A DNA stretch of 40,650 bases, from NCBI GenBank assembly GCA_947594065.1, contig CANQDX010000010.1, positions 1 through 40,650 of the forward strand, in the 5' to 3' direction. Positions 1 through 7,414 of the stretch are shown piece by piece; position 1 is the first letter of the stretch, and every line of letters begins with the position of its first letter. A program made the translations under genes and the position numbers. This stretch comes from an uncultured Clostridia bacterium. Its GTDB lineage: Bacteria; Bacillota; Clostridia; TANB77; CAG-508. Below the pieces are notes generated by a model that searched no databases, was not told the DNA's origin, and was given only the letters and a program-made list of their open reading frames with translations.

Positions 1-2
1 TG

Positions 3-1373
3 GTAGCAATACAAGCAGTAAAAGGAGATGGAATATTAAGCCACGCAAAAAATGCAAGAGATAAATGGGAAGAAGCAGAGGAAAATGAGCAAAAAGACCT
101 GGCAATATTAGAAGAAATGATGAGCGGAAATGGAACGGATGTAGAAAACGTAACCGACAAAAATCCTGGCATATTAGAAGAGGATGAAGATGGTACAAAA
201 GTAATCAATAGTATAGAAGATTTAGTATTTTTTGCCCATAACGTAACAAATGGCAATACTTATGAAAACCAAACTGTAAAATTGGGATTAAGTTTAGATT
301 TTAATTCAAGTAAATCGTATGTAAATCCATTTAGAACAGATTATGAAGAATATGGCTATAATGGTGAATTGAAAAAATTATTGACATCAGAAGATGGTTT
401 TATACCAATAGGTACGAATACAAATGCAGACGGTTATGAAGGAAAAAGTTTTAAAGGAACATTTGATGGGAATGGAAAAATAATAAAAAATTTATATATT
501 AATCGCACAAAAGAAGATAATACAAATGATCTTGTAATTGGATTATTTGGGTACAATTATGGTACTATCAAAAAATTAGGAATAGAAAATTGTAATATTA
601 ATGGAAGTTTGACAACAAATAGTATCAATACTTGTATGGTTGGTGGTATAGTTGGGAGAAATCATAAAGATATAGAAGAATGTTTTGTTTCTGGAAATGT
701 TGCTTGTGTTTGTAATGCAAAGTCTAGGGTTGGAGGAATTTGTTCTTCAGCAGGTAGCAATACAAATATAATAAATTGTTATAATTTAGCTACTATAAAT
801 TGTACAGGTGGAGAGCAGTACAATGGTACAGGTGGAATAACTGGTGCTACCGAAGGTAAATTATCGAATTGTTTTAATAACGGAAGAGTACTGATGATAA
901 CTCAAAACAATGACAAGAAAGATGTCTCTTACGTTGGTGGCATTGTTGGGCTAATAGATCATAATGGAGAGGTTAAAAATTGTTATAATTTGAATACTGT
1001 TGAATTTGATATGAATTCAAATCTTGGTGTATTTGAATGTGGTGGGATAACTGGTACAATAGCCCATAATAGTAGTTTGAATTATTGTTACAATAAAGGA
1101 AACATTCATCAATTAAATCTAAACTGTACAACACATTATATTGGATTGATTTTAGGTCTTGCTGTAAGTAGTAGCACCGCAAGTAATTGCTCATCTTTAA
1201 GTATTGATGAATATAAAACACATACGAGTGGCACAGAAGCACAAATTGAAAATATTACAAAATGTGATGATGCCTCTAGTATGCCAAATATATTAGATAT
1301 ATTAGGAGAAAAATTTACATTGGTTTCCAACGATTGTCCAGTTTTAAGTTGGCAAGTGGAAAATAACGAATAA
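3..1373 (+). CDS. Pseudopilin-like surface protein with GLUG repeats (5' end outside window)
   Basis: The frame is open to the left edge, so the start is missing. The first visible residues (AIQAVKGDGILSHAKNARDK, then an acidic helix) match the region just after the hydrophobic helix of the type II pseudopilin-like proteins common in Clostridia, which usually carry a ...GDGGILSKA.. signature. The rest holds about seven imperfect repeats of roughly 40 residues. Each has a GGI(V/T)G or GLFG turn followed by an N-C-Y/F segment (GGIVGRNHKDIEECFVSG, GGITGATEGKLSNCFNNG and others). This is the GLUG motif of bacterial surface and adhesin beta-solenoids. A pilin-type anchor with an adhesive beta-helix is the likely role, so it would sit on the cell surface. 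A rho-independent terminator follows. Whether it works with the pilus locus 24 kb away cannot be judged. The family call is fairly firm; the function is inferred. Confidence 0.75.
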   Translation, partial: VAIQAVKGDGILSHAKNARDKWEEAEENEQKDLAILEEMMSGNGTDVENVTDKNPGILEEDEDGTKVINSIEDLVFFAHNVTNGNTYENQTVKLGLSLDFNSSKSYVNPFRTDYEEYGYNGELKKLLTSEDGFIPIGTNTNADGYEGKSFKGTFDGNGKIIKNLYINRTKEDNTNDLVIGLFGYNYGTIKKLGIENCNINGSLTTNSINTCMVGGIVGRNHKDIEECFVSGNVACVCNAKSRVGGICSSAGSNTNIINCYNLATINCTGGEQYNGTGGITGATEGKLSNCFNNGRVLMITQNNDKKDVSYVGGIVGLIDHNGEVKNCYNLNTVEFDMNSNLGVFECGGITGTIAHNSSLNYCYNKGNIHQLNLNCTTHYIGLILGLAVSSSTASNCSSLSIDEYKTHTSGTEAQIENITKCDDASSMPNILDILGEKFTLVSNDCPVLSWQVENNE

Positions 1374-1391
1374 CATAGATATGAAATAATT

Positions 1392-1425
1392 AGAGGGTAT
1401 CCCAGAATAGGAGCCCTCTTTTTTC
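1392..1425 (+). terminator. Rho-independent terminator after the GLUG gene
   Basis: The inverted repeat AGAGGG/CCCTCT has a 16-nt loop and is followed by six T's. It lies 18 nt after the stop codon of the GLUG-repeat gene. Confidence 0.75.
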
Positions 1426-1429
1426 TATT

Positions 1430-1460
1430 AAAAAAGGTGATATGTTCTCACATATCACCT
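1430..1460 (-). terminator. Strong minus-strand terminator hairpin with no obvious gene before it
   Basis: A perfect 11-bp stem (AGGTGATATGT / ACATATCACCT, loop of 4) is followed on the minus strand by TTTTTAATAG. On the plus strand there is no T-run. It must therefore end a leftward transcript, yet no leftward gene lies between it and the bidirectional terminator near 1880. See the small-RNA finding. Confidence 0.6.
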
Positions 1461-1652
1461 ACAAAGGAGTTAAATAGAAATAATAAAAACCTACCTATCA
1501 CCTTTCACACACAAATATAGTATAGCACATTGTTTAAATTTTGTACACACTTTTGTGTATTTTTTTTAAAATTTTTTATATATATAATTTTAATAGACAA
1601 ATTTCTACACAATATAAAAAATAATTTGTATATATTAGTAATGGGGGGTAAT

Positions 1653-1865
1653 ATGGAATTTTTAGAAATATCTGGAAGATGCCCAAGAAAAGATAGTATT
1701 ACTAGAACTATCAGAATTAGTGGCAAATCTTTTGATAAAATATCTCGAATTGCGGAAGAAAATGAAATTTCTTTTAATAATGTTATTAATCAAATTATTG
1801 AGTTTGGTTTAAATCACGTAGATGATGAAGAAGAAAATAAGAAAGAATCAAGTACTATTGCTTAA
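1653..1865 (+). CDS. Small ribbon-helix-helix-like DNA-binding protein
   Basis: This is a 70-residue protein. The frame extends upstream, but the ATG at 1653 is preceded by a G-rich Shine-Dalgarno (GGGGGG at 1643-1648), and the upstream residues look like translated AT-rich leader, so this start is preferred. Residues about 18-54 (TRTIRISGKSFDKISRIAEE, then a helix and an N/Q-rich helix ending EFGL) fit the ribbon-helix-helix fold: a short basic beta strand TIRIS followed by two helices. The tail is acidic and disordered. Such proteins bind DNA as dimers, often as an antitoxin or autoregulator, but no toxin partner lies next to it. A bidirectional terminator follows at once. The fold call is moderate; targets are unknown. 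Confidence 0.6.
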   Translation: MEFLEISGRCPRKDSITRTIRISGKSFDKISRIAEENEISFNNVINQIIEFGLNHVDDEEENKKESSTIA

Positions 1866-1902
1866 AAAAGAAGGTCTAATTTAAATTAGACCTTCTTTTT
1901 TT
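1864..1902. terminator. Bidirectional terminator between RHH gene and rubredoxin
   Basis: The palindrome AAGGTCTAATTT/AAATTAGACCTT is extended by AAG/CTT and has A's on the left and T's on the right, so it can end transcription in both directions. The convergent genes on each side stop within a few bases of it. Confidence 0.85.
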
Positions 1903-2038
1903 ATTCTTCTACTTTTTCAAACATATCTTTTCCAACTCCACAAAGTGGGCAAGTCCAGTCTTCTGGTAATTCTTCAAATTTTTTTCCTTCTACATCTTCA
2001 TCATAAATATAGCCACAAGCCATACATCTATACTTCAT
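1901..2038 (-). CDS. Rubredoxin
   Basis: This is a 45-residue protein starting [20 protein letters not shown]. Two knuckles, CMAC at positions 5-8 and CPLC at 30-33, supply the four cysteine ligands of a single Fe(SCys)4 centre. Length and the GYIYD segment are typical of rubredoxin. It is a cytoplasmic one-electron carrier, and it is the last gene of a leftward operon with rubrerythrin and desulfoferrodoxin, to which it would pass electrons for peroxide and superoxide reduction. The start at 2038 has GGAGG seven nt upstream. It lies 13 nt from the desulfoferrodoxin stop, and its own stop sits in the terminator flank. The gene is easily missed because it is so short. Confidence 0.93.
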   Translation of the reverse strand: MKYRCMACGYIYDEDVEGKKFEELPEDWTCPLCGVGKDMFEKVEE

Positions 2039-2051
2039 ATTTTTCCTCCTA

Positions 2052-2441
2052 TTAATCTATATTTTTCTTCCATAAACCGTGTTTATTGCAATATGCATAA
2101 ATGGTTGAATGTGGAATGTATTTGAATTTAACAACAGGTTCATCTCCCGGTTTTAATGCAATTCTTGTTGTTTGATTATCTGAAACCTGTGCAATCCAAG
2201 ATATATAATGTCCTTCTTCCATTGGATGTGGTATCTCTCCAACTTTTACTATTACATCTTCTCCATCTATTTCGTATACAGGAACGTGTTTTTCTTGTGC
2301 TGCATCTGTAGAATTTGCCTTCATTAATTCCATTTTATGCCCACAACAAGTAATATGTTCCATTGTTCCGTGAATTAATCCTACCATATTTTCACAAGTA
2401 GGACAAATATAAAATCTAACGTTTTCTTCCATATTGTTCAT
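2052..2441 (-). CDS. dfx: Desulfoferrodoxin (superoxide reductase, two-iron type)
   Basis: This 129-residue protein reduces superoxide to hydrogen peroxide without releasing oxygen. The N-terminal desulforedoxin-like domain has C13, C16, C32 and C33 for centre I. The catalytic domain has all expected centre II ligands, H52, H72, H78, C118 and H121, in the contexts [14 protein letters not shown] and CNKHG. The conserved Glu next to the substrate site is E75 or E76. Two starts are possible: M1 (2441) has AAGG five nt upstream and is preferred to M4 (2432). It lies between rubrerythrin and rubredoxin, so the product peroxide can go directly to rubrerythrin. All key residues are intact. Confidence 0.95.
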   Translation of the reverse strand: MNNMEENVRFYICPTCENMVGLIHGTMEHITCCGHKMELMKANSTDAAQEKHVPVYEIDGEDVIVKVGEIPHPMEEGHYISWIAQVSDNQTTRIALKPGDEPVVKFKYIPHSTIYAYCNKHGLWKKNID

Positions 2442-2500
2442 TTTCCTTTCATTTTATTATTAAAAAGAAATCTAAATTTTAACACAATTTATTTCTTTAA

Positions 2501-3040
2501 TTAATAATTTTCAGCTTTAATTTCAAAATAAGCTTTTGGGTGATTGCATACTGGGCAAACTTCTGGAGCTGATTTTCCAATAACAATGTGTCCGCAGTTT
2601 CTGCATTTCCATATTCTATCTCCGTCTTTTGAAAATACTAATCCGTCTTCTACGTTTTCTAATAATTTTTTATATCTTTCTTCGTGTTCTTTTTCTATTT
2701 TTCCTACTGCTTCAAAAAGGAATGCTATATTGTTAAATCCCTCTTCTTTTGCTTCTTTTGCCATTCTGTCGTACATATCTGTCCATTCAAAGTTTTCTCC
2801 TTCTGCTGCTGCTTTTAAATTTTCTGTTGTAGCAGGTACATCTCCGCCATTTAATAGTTTAAACCAAATTTTAGCGTGTTCTTTTTCATTATCTGCTGTT
2901 TCTTGGAATATTGCTGCTATTTGCTCATATCCTTCTTTTTTTGCTTTGCTTGCAAAATAAGTATATTTGTTTCTTGCTTGTGATTCTCCAGCAAAAGCTT
3001 CCATTAAATTTTTTTCAGTTTTTGAACCTTTTAATTCCAT
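2501..3040 (-). CDS. rbr: Rubrerythrin
   Basis: This 179-residue protein has two domains. An N-terminal four-helix ferritin-like domain carries the di-iron ligands ([11 protein letters not shown] near residue 20, ETADNEKEH near 50, and the later E-x6-E-x2-H motif [12 protein letters not shown]). A C-terminal rubredoxin domain has CRNC and CPVC pairs. It acts as an NADH-linked peroxidase in the cytoplasm of anaerobes. The start has a perfect TAGGAGG. It is the first gene of the leftward rbr-dfx-rubredoxin unit, with its own promoter at 3077-3105. Length and motifs are standard. Confidence 0.95.
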   Translation of the reverse strand: MELKGSKTEKNLMEAFAGESQARNKYTYFASKAKKEGYEQIAAIFQETADNEKEHAKIWFKLLNGGDVPATTENLKAAAEGENFEWTDMYDRMAKEAKEEGFNNIAFLFEAVGKIEKEHEERYKKLLENVEDGLVFSKDGDRIWKCRNCGHIVIGKSAPEVCPVCNHPKAYFEIKAENY

Positions 3041-3076
3041 ATTATACCTCCTAAATTATTTATTAATATTGTTTTA

Positions 3077-3105
3077 AATATATCAAAATTTTTAATCTAT
3101 GTCAA
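3077..3105 (-). promoter_or_regulatory. Sigma-A promoter of the rubrerythrin operon
   Basis: On the minus strand, TTGACA (3105-3100), a 17-nt spacer and TATATT (3082-3077). The -35 sits at the 3' end of the upstream P-type ATPase gene. No PerR-like palindrome was clear to the eye. Confidence 0.75.
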
Positions 3106-5172
3106 TATCCTAATAGTATTTAATACCGTTATTAAAGTGGTTCCAACATCTGCAAAAACTGCTTGCCACATATTCGCCAATCCTAACATACTTAGCACCA
3201 AAATTAAAACCTTAACACCAATTGCAAAAATAAGATTTTGTTTGATAATTCGATTGGTCTTTTTAGAAATGTTGATTCCATCTAGAATTTTAGAAAGTTC
3301 ATCTGTCATAATTACTATATCTGATGCTTCTATTGCTGAACTAGATCCTACTCCACCCATAGAAATTCCAATATCTGCTCTTGCTAAAACAGGACTATCA
3401 TTAATGCCATCTCCTACATAAGCAATTTTTTCGTTTTCTTTTGCCATTTTTAGTTCATTTTCCAATTTTGTATATTTATCTTGTGGTAACATTTCATATT
3501 CTACTTTGCCAATTCCAACTTTTTTTGCTACATCCTTTGCTATTTCTTTATTATCACCTGTAAACATTATAGTGCTTATTCCCATTTTATTAAGAGCGTT
3601 CATTACTTTTTTTGCATTTTCTTTTATTTCATCAGTTAAAACAATATATCCAACTGTTTTTTCATCTACAGAAAGATATAAATTAGTTCCAATATTTTTC
3701 TCGTTATTTTCTTTATTTCCTGCAAAACTACTATTGCCTATTTTTATTAGTTTTCCATCTATTTTATATTCAATTCCTTTTCCTGCAATTTCTTTATAAT
3801 CTGTTACGTTGCTAGTATTTATTTCTTTTTCCCATTTTTTTAATATAGATTTTGCAATTGGGTGATTTGAAAAACTTTCCCCTTTTGCAAAGTATTCTAA
3901 AATATTTTCTTTTGAATAGTTTTCTGAAAGTGTTTCTACTTGCGTAACACTGAAACTGCCTGTAGTAATAGTACCTGTTTTATCAAAAATTATTTCTTTT
4001 ACATCTTTTAATCCATCTAGGTAATTGCTTCCTTTTACTAATATACCACTTTTAGATGATTTTCCAATTCCACTAAAATAGCTAAGTGGAACGGAAATTG
4101 CTATAGAACACGGACAAGAAATTACTAAGAAAGTTAATGCTTTATAAATGCTTTCTGAATAGTTTATATTTTTGAAAAATATTGGCATAAAAATGGCTAC
4201 AAAGATTGCTAAGACTATTACTATTGGGGTATATATTTTCGCAAATTTACTTACTGAATTTTCTGTTTTTGCTTTTTTATCTGTTGCATTTTCTACTAAA
4301 TTTAATATTTGTGACACGGTGCTATCTTCAAATTTTTTTTCTACTTTTACTTTTATTAAGCCATCGTTGTTAATTCCACCTGATAATACTTTGTCTCCTT
4401 TTGTAACAGTAATTAATCTGCTTTCTCCTGTTAGGGCTGAATTGTTAATTTGTGCTGTACCTTCTATTACTTCTCCATCTATTGAAATTTTTTCTCCAGT
4501 TTTTACAATAATTATATCACCTATTTCTAATTCTTCTGGTGATACCCTTTTAATGTCTTCCCCTACTTTTACATTTGCATATTCTGGTTTAATATCCATT
4601 AGTGTTGCAATAGATTTACGTGTTTTATTTACTGCCTTAGCTTCTAATATTTTTCCTATTTCATATAATGTAATTACCATTATTCCTTCTGTCTTTTCTC
4701 CAATTAGGCAAGCTCCAATAACTGAAATTACAATTAAAAAATTCTCATCTATAATTTTATTTTTTAGTTGTTTATATGCTTTTTTTGCTGTTTTGCTTAA
4801 AAGAATTACCACTGATATAACCGTGAAAATGAGCATTGCACTATTTTCTAAAAGCAGTAGTTTCCCTACAAGATAAATTAAAACGCCTAAGATAATTCTA
4901 TAAATATCTCCTTTATTTCTTTGTATATCTTCAGTATTTTTTGATTTATTAGAAACAAGAATTGCCTCTGGTTCAACACTTTTAATTATTTTTCGAATAT
5001 CTTCTTCTATATTTTTTTCTTTATCTGTTTTAAATGATAAAGTAGAAGTAGAAAAATTTACGACTACATCTTGATATTCTTTGTGATATGCAATATTGGT
5101 TTCAATTTTTTGAGCACAACTTGCACAATCTAGATTTTGTAAAGTATATTTATAGTTCTTCAATATGTTCAC
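3097..5172 (-). CDS. cadA: Heavy-metal P-type ATPase, Zn/Cd/Pb class (CadA/ZntA-like)
   Basis: This 691-residue P1B-type exporter drives metal ions out across the cytoplasmic membrane. An N-terminal HMA domain has C16-A-S-C19. The TGES actuator is at 248-251, the transmembrane metal motif CPC at 353-355, and the phosphorylated Asp is in DKTGT at 397-401. An HP motif (NHPIAKS), TGDN and GDGIND follow. The last transmembrane pair ends with the ADVGTTL segment seen in Zn/Cd ATPases. The TGES motif lacks the usual following P-V, and the CPC is followed by SIAISVP rather than ALVISTP; both are mild variations. It overlaps the stop of the ArsR/SmtB regulator by 23 nt, so the two are translationally coupled. 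The metal class rests on the CPC context and the regulator; Zn versus Cd cannot be resolved. Confidence 0.9.
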   Translation of the reverse strand: MNILKNYKYTLQNLDCASCAQKIETNIAYHKEYQDVVVNFSTSTLSFKTDKEKNIEEDIRKIIKSVEPEAILVSNKSKNTEDIQRNKGDIYRIILGVLIYLVGKLLLLENSAMLIFTVISVVILLSKTAKKAYKQLKNKIIDENFLIVISVIGACLIGEKTEGIMVITLYEIGKILEAKAVNKTRKSIATLMDIKPEYANVKVGEDIKRVSPEELEIGDIIIVKTGEKISIDGEVIEGTAQINNSALTGESRLITVTKGDKVLSGGINNDGLIKVKVEKKFEDSTVSQILNLVENATDKKAKTENSVSKFAKIYTPIVIVLAIFVAIFMPIFFKNINYSESIYKALTFLVISCPCSIAISVPLSYFSGIGKSSKSGILVKGSNYLDGLKDVKEIIFDKTGTITTGSFSVTQVETLSENYSKENILEYFAKGESFSNHPIAKSILKKWEKEINTSNVTDYKEIAGKGIEYKIDGKLIKIGNSSFAGNKENNEKNIGTNLYLSVDEKTVGYIVLTDEIKENAKKVMNALNKMGISTIMFTGDNKEIAKDVAKKVGIGKVEYEMLPQDKYTKLENELKMAKENEKIAYVGDGINDSPVLARADIGISMGGVGSSSAIEASDIVIMTDELSKILDGINISKKTNRIIKQNLIFAIGVKVLILVLSMLGLANMWQAVFADVGTTLITVLNTIRILT

Positions 5173-5500
5173 GTCCTTTCTTTACAATCTGTGCAATATG
5201 GTCATCATCTAGACTATAGTAAACTACTTTTCCATCTTTTCTATATTTCACTAATTTAGATTGTTTTAAAATTCGTAATTGATGTGAAATAGCAGATTGT
5301 GTTGTTCCCACTATCGCCGCTATATCGCAAACGCAAAGGTCATTTTCCATTAATGCATAAATAATTTTCATTCTTGTTGAGTCTGCAAAAACCTTAAATA
5401 GCTCTGCTAAATCATATATCACATCATCTTCTGGCATTATTTTTTTAACTTTATTTACAGCCTCTTGATGAATAACATTTACCTCACATATATCTTCCAT
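5150..5500 (-). CDS. cadC: ArsR/SmtB/CadC-family metal-sensing repressor
   Basis: This 116-residue winged helix-turn-helix repressor has recognition-helix region GTTQSAISHQLRILKQSKLV. Two metal sites are visible. The alpha-3 site carries C56 and C58 in DLCVCD, with Cys5 and His11 near the N-terminus as possible extra ligands as in CadC. The alpha-5 site reads D99-x-H101-x10-H112-x2-E115, exactly the spacing of SmtB. So it has both CadC-type and SmtB-type sites. Metal binding should release it from the operator just upstream and derepress itself and the P-type ATPase. The start has GGAGG eight nt upstream, and the gene overlaps the ATPase start by 23 nt. Confidence 0.9.
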   Translation of the reverse strand: MEDICEVNVIHQEAVNKVKKIMPEDDVIYDLAELFKVFADSTRMKIIYALMENDLCVCDIAAIVGTTQSAISHQLRILKQSKLVKYRKDGKVVYYSLDDDHIAQIVKKGREHIEEL

Positions 5501-5510
5501 TTTTCCTCCT

Positions 5511-5540
5511 TATATGAACGTATGAATATCTGTTCATATA
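5511..5540. promoter_or_regulatory. SmtB/CadC-type operator
   Basis: Nine-bp perfect inverted arms TATATGAAC (5511-5519) and GTTCATATA (5532-5540) flank a 12-nt centre. Within it lies a second, tighter site TGAATATCTGTTCA (5523-5536). Read from the other strand this is TGAACA-GA-TATTCA, the 6-2-6 core typical of SmtB-family operators. It lies between the -10 and the Shine-Dalgarno of the regulator gene, where binding would block transcription. Confidence 0.8.
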
Positions 5541-5542
5541 TT

Positions 5543-5571
5543 ATTATATGATAGTTATTTCTCATTGTCAA
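5543..5571 (-). promoter_or_regulatory. Consensus sigma-A promoter of the metal-resistance operon
   Basis: On the minus strand, TTGACA (5571-5566), a 17-nt spacer and TATAAT (5548-5543). Both hexamers are perfect consensus, as expected for a strong promoter held off by a repressor. Confidence 0.88.
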
Positions 5572-5601
5572 TAAAAAAAGAAAGAATTTTTTAATTCTTT
5601 C
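5572..5601 (-). terminator. Terminator after the LOG-family gene
   Basis: Stem GAAAGAATT (5580-5588) / AATTCTTTC (5593-5601) is followed on the minus strand by CTTTTTTTAT. It directly abuts the -35 of the metal operon and insulates it from the upstream LOG gene. Confidence 0.75.
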
Positions 5602-5619
5602 CTCTTTTATAATTTATTT

Positions 5620-6201
5620 TTATCTTATTTTAACTTTATTTAGGTCTATTTCAGTTGCATCATAGCTTTCTATATAGCTTAATGTTTCTTCCACAGTGTT
5701 AGTTACTTTGTATAGTTCAATACAATCTGTTGTAATAAATCTTTTTTCTATTGAAACTTGCATCATTTTCAACATATTATCGAAATAGCCATCAATATTA
5801 AAAATGACTATTGCTTTATTATGTCTTCCCAATTGTTTTAATGTAAGTATCTCAAAAAATTCGTCGAATGTTCCAATACCTCCAGGTGATATAATAAATG
5901 CATCTGAACTTTCATCTAGTAATCTTTTTCTTTCTCTCATTGTTTCTGTATGAATAAATTCTGTACAGTTTGTAAATGAAATTTCTGAATTGCTTTCTTC
6001 AAAGAATTTAGGAGAAATTCCTAAAATGCTTCCACCTTTTTCCGCAACACCTCTTGCAACAGCTCCCATCATTCCATTTTTTCCACCGCCAAATACCAAG
6101 CTGTGTCCGTGTTCTACCATTTTTCTTCCAAGTTCTTCTCCTGTTTTAATAAATTCTTCACTTATTTCACTGCTTGCAGCTCCATATACACATATTTTCA
6201 T
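5620..6201 (-). CDS. LOG-family protein (TIGR00730 Rossmann-fold nucleotide hydrolase)
   Basis: This 193-residue protein has the LOG fold. A glycine-rich nucleotide loop FGGGKNGMMGAVA (about 37-49), an MRERK segment (88-92), and the signature PGGIGTFDE (106-114) are all intact. Proteins of this family remove ribose 5-phosphate from nucleoside monophosphates, and some make free cytokinin-type bases. The bacterial role is often AMP or purine salvage, and which applies here is open. The start has AAAGGATG six to seven nt upstream, and a good promoter precedes it. It is a single-gene unit closed by a terminator. Confidence 0.88.
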   Translation of the reverse strand: MKICVYGAASSEISEEFIKTGEELGRKMVEHGHSLVFGGGKNGMMGAVARGVAEKGGSILGISPKFFEESNSEISFTNCTEFIHTETMRERKRLLDESSDAFIISPGGIGTFDEFFEILTLKQLGRHNKAIVIFNIDGYFDNMLKMMQVSIEKRFITTDCIELYKVTNTVEETLSYIESYDATEIDLNKVKIR

Positions 6202-6243
6202 AAAATCATCCTTTCTCTTGCTTATTAATGTACAACATAGGGT

Positions 6244-6272
6244 ATTATAACATTAAATATTATATTCTGCAA
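6244..6272 (-). promoter_or_regulatory. Promoter of the LOG-family gene
   Basis: On the minus strand, TTGCAG (6272-6267), a 17-nt spacer and TATAAT (6249-6244), about 40 nt before the start codon. Confidence 0.65.
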
Positions 6273-6316
6273 GCTCTATTTTATACATAAATTGACTTCT
6301 GTTGTTTTATCTTTTT

Positions 6317-6730
6317 CTACTTGTAACATTTACTTTTATCCTTTAAATCTTTTTTCAATTGTCTTAATATTTCCTTTGAATTATCATAAGTAATTGTTTT
6401 GATGGCATCTTCATAATTAAACCATTTTACCTCACTTACTTCCTCTTGTTGAGCTTCCCTTTGATTGTTTTTATTTGTTGCTAAAAAATATACTACTTCC
6501 TTCATTGAATTGTTATCTGTAATGTAGTTTTCTGAATATCTAAATTTTTCGTTTACTTTCACATCAATATTTGTTTCTTCTTTTACTTCTCTTATTGCTG
6601 TTTCTACTTCAGTTTCCCCTTTTTCAATATGCCCTTTAGGAAATCCCCAATGTCCTTTATTATGACGCACTAACAATATTTCATTTTTTTCGTTAATAAC
6701 AATGCAACCGCACGATTTTTCCTGTTTCAT
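6317..6730 (-). CDS. NUDIX hydrolase (MutT / diadenosine-polyphosphate type)
   Basis: This 137-residue protein has one NUDIX domain. The box runs G33-x5-E39-x7-R47-E48-V-x-E51-E52-x-N54-I55. The only deviation is Asn in place of the second Gly; the metal-binding Glu residues are kept. The opening (SCGCIVINEKNEILLVRH, then WGFPKGHIEKGE) is like bacterial asymmetric Ap4A hydrolases, which split dinucleoside polyphosphates, but substrate cannot be fixed from sequence. It has a GGAGGG ribosome site and lies 20 nt after the HD-domain gene, so the two are probably cotranscribed from the promoter at 7331-7359. Confidence 0.85.
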   Translation of the reverse strand: MKQEKSCGCIVINEKNEILLVRHNKGHWGFPKGHIEKGETEVETAIREVKEETNIDVKVNEKFRYSENYITDNNSMKEVVYFLATNKNNQREAQQEEVSEVKWFNYEDAIKTITYDNSKEILRQLKKDLKDKSKCYK

Positions 6731-6750
6731 TTTTTCCCTCCATTCATATT

Positions 6751-7305
6751 TTATGTATCAAATAAATAAGTGGCTTCTAAGTCCGCTTCAAACAACATAA
6801 GTGCAAGTGGGTATTTTGTAAATGCATTTCCTATTGTCCCATATAATTCTTTTGGCTCAGAAAGTCCCATATGCCATCTTATAGCATATTTTTCTTCTAC
6901 TGTTAATTTCATATATTCTGTTATCATCATAACAGATTTTTCTCCGTGTCCATAAGGAATTGTATCTTCTACTGTATAATATGGAACTTTTTCCCATACG
7001 CCTAATTCATTTTTTGCATTTCTATAATCTACTTTATAAAAATTAACTTTACAAATGTCGTGTAACAAAGCAACTATTTTTATGGTTTCTTCACTTATGT
7101 TCATTGGAACTGGTGTGTTTTTTAATTTTTCTTTTAATATATCATATACTTTTAAGCTATGTTGTAGAAGCCCACCTTCAAAATTGCCGTGAAATTTTGT
7201 ACTAGCTGGAGCTTTAAAAAAGTCTGTACTTTCTATAAATTTTATTAAATCTTCAATTCCATCTCTTTGTATGCTTCTTAATAATTCTAAAAATCTTTCT
7301 TTCAT
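6751..7305 (-). CDS. HD-domain phosphohydrolase-like protein
   Basis: A longer frame begins at 7359, but those codons overlie the promoter. The ATG at 7305 has GGAGA seven nt before it and is taken as the start (184 residues). Candidate metal ligands in HD order are His in LLQHSLKV, His-Asp in LLHDICK, His in YGHGEKS, and His in RWHMG. These fit the HD superfamily of metal-dependent phosphohydrolases acting on nucleotides or nucleic acid. It is cytoplasmic, with no membrane segment. The substrate is unknown. It is followed closely by the NUDIX gene, which may hint at shared nucleotide housekeeping. Confidence 0.78.
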   Translation of the reverse strand: MKERFLELLRSIQRDGIEDLIKFIESTDFFKAPASTKFHGNFEGGLLQHSLKVYDILKEKLKNTPVPMNISEETIKIVALLHDICKVNFYKVDYRNAKNELGVWEKVPYYTVEDTIPYGHGEKSVMMITEYMKLTVEEKYAIRWHMGLSEPKELYGTIGNAFTKYPLALMLFEADLEATYLFDT

Positions 7306-7330
7306 TTTTTTCTCCACTTTTTTTATAATT

Positions 7331-7359
7331 ATAATACATCTTAATTTTAATTTCGTCAA
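7331..7359 (-). promoter_or_regulatory. Promoter of the HD-NUDIX pair
   Basis: On the minus strand, TTGACG (7359-7354), a 17-nt spacer and TATTAT (7336-7331). It sits within the apparent 5' extension of the HD frame and supports the shorter start. Confidence 0.6.
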
Positions 7360-7380
7360 TTATATTTTGTTTCCTATTTC

Positions 7381-7410
7381 AAAAAAGATACATTTAAAAA
7401 TGTATCTTTT
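7381..7410 (-). terminator. Terminator after the long hypothetical protein
   Basis: Stem AAAGATACATTT (7384-7395) / AAATGTATCTTT (7398-7409) is followed on the minus strand by TTTTTT, right after the stop at 7415. Confidence 0.82.
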
Positions 7411-7414
7411 CTAA

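Noticed and set aside
1505-1726. A 73-codon minus-strand frame over the RHH gene
   Set aside because: It overlaps the RHH codons in antisense and has no ribosome site; its hydrophobic start reflects the AT-rich leader.
4172-4876. A 234-codon plus-strand frame opposite the P-type ATPase
   Set aside because: It is a hydrophobic mirror of the ATPase coding strand, with no ribosome site; the ATPase has all catalytic motifs.
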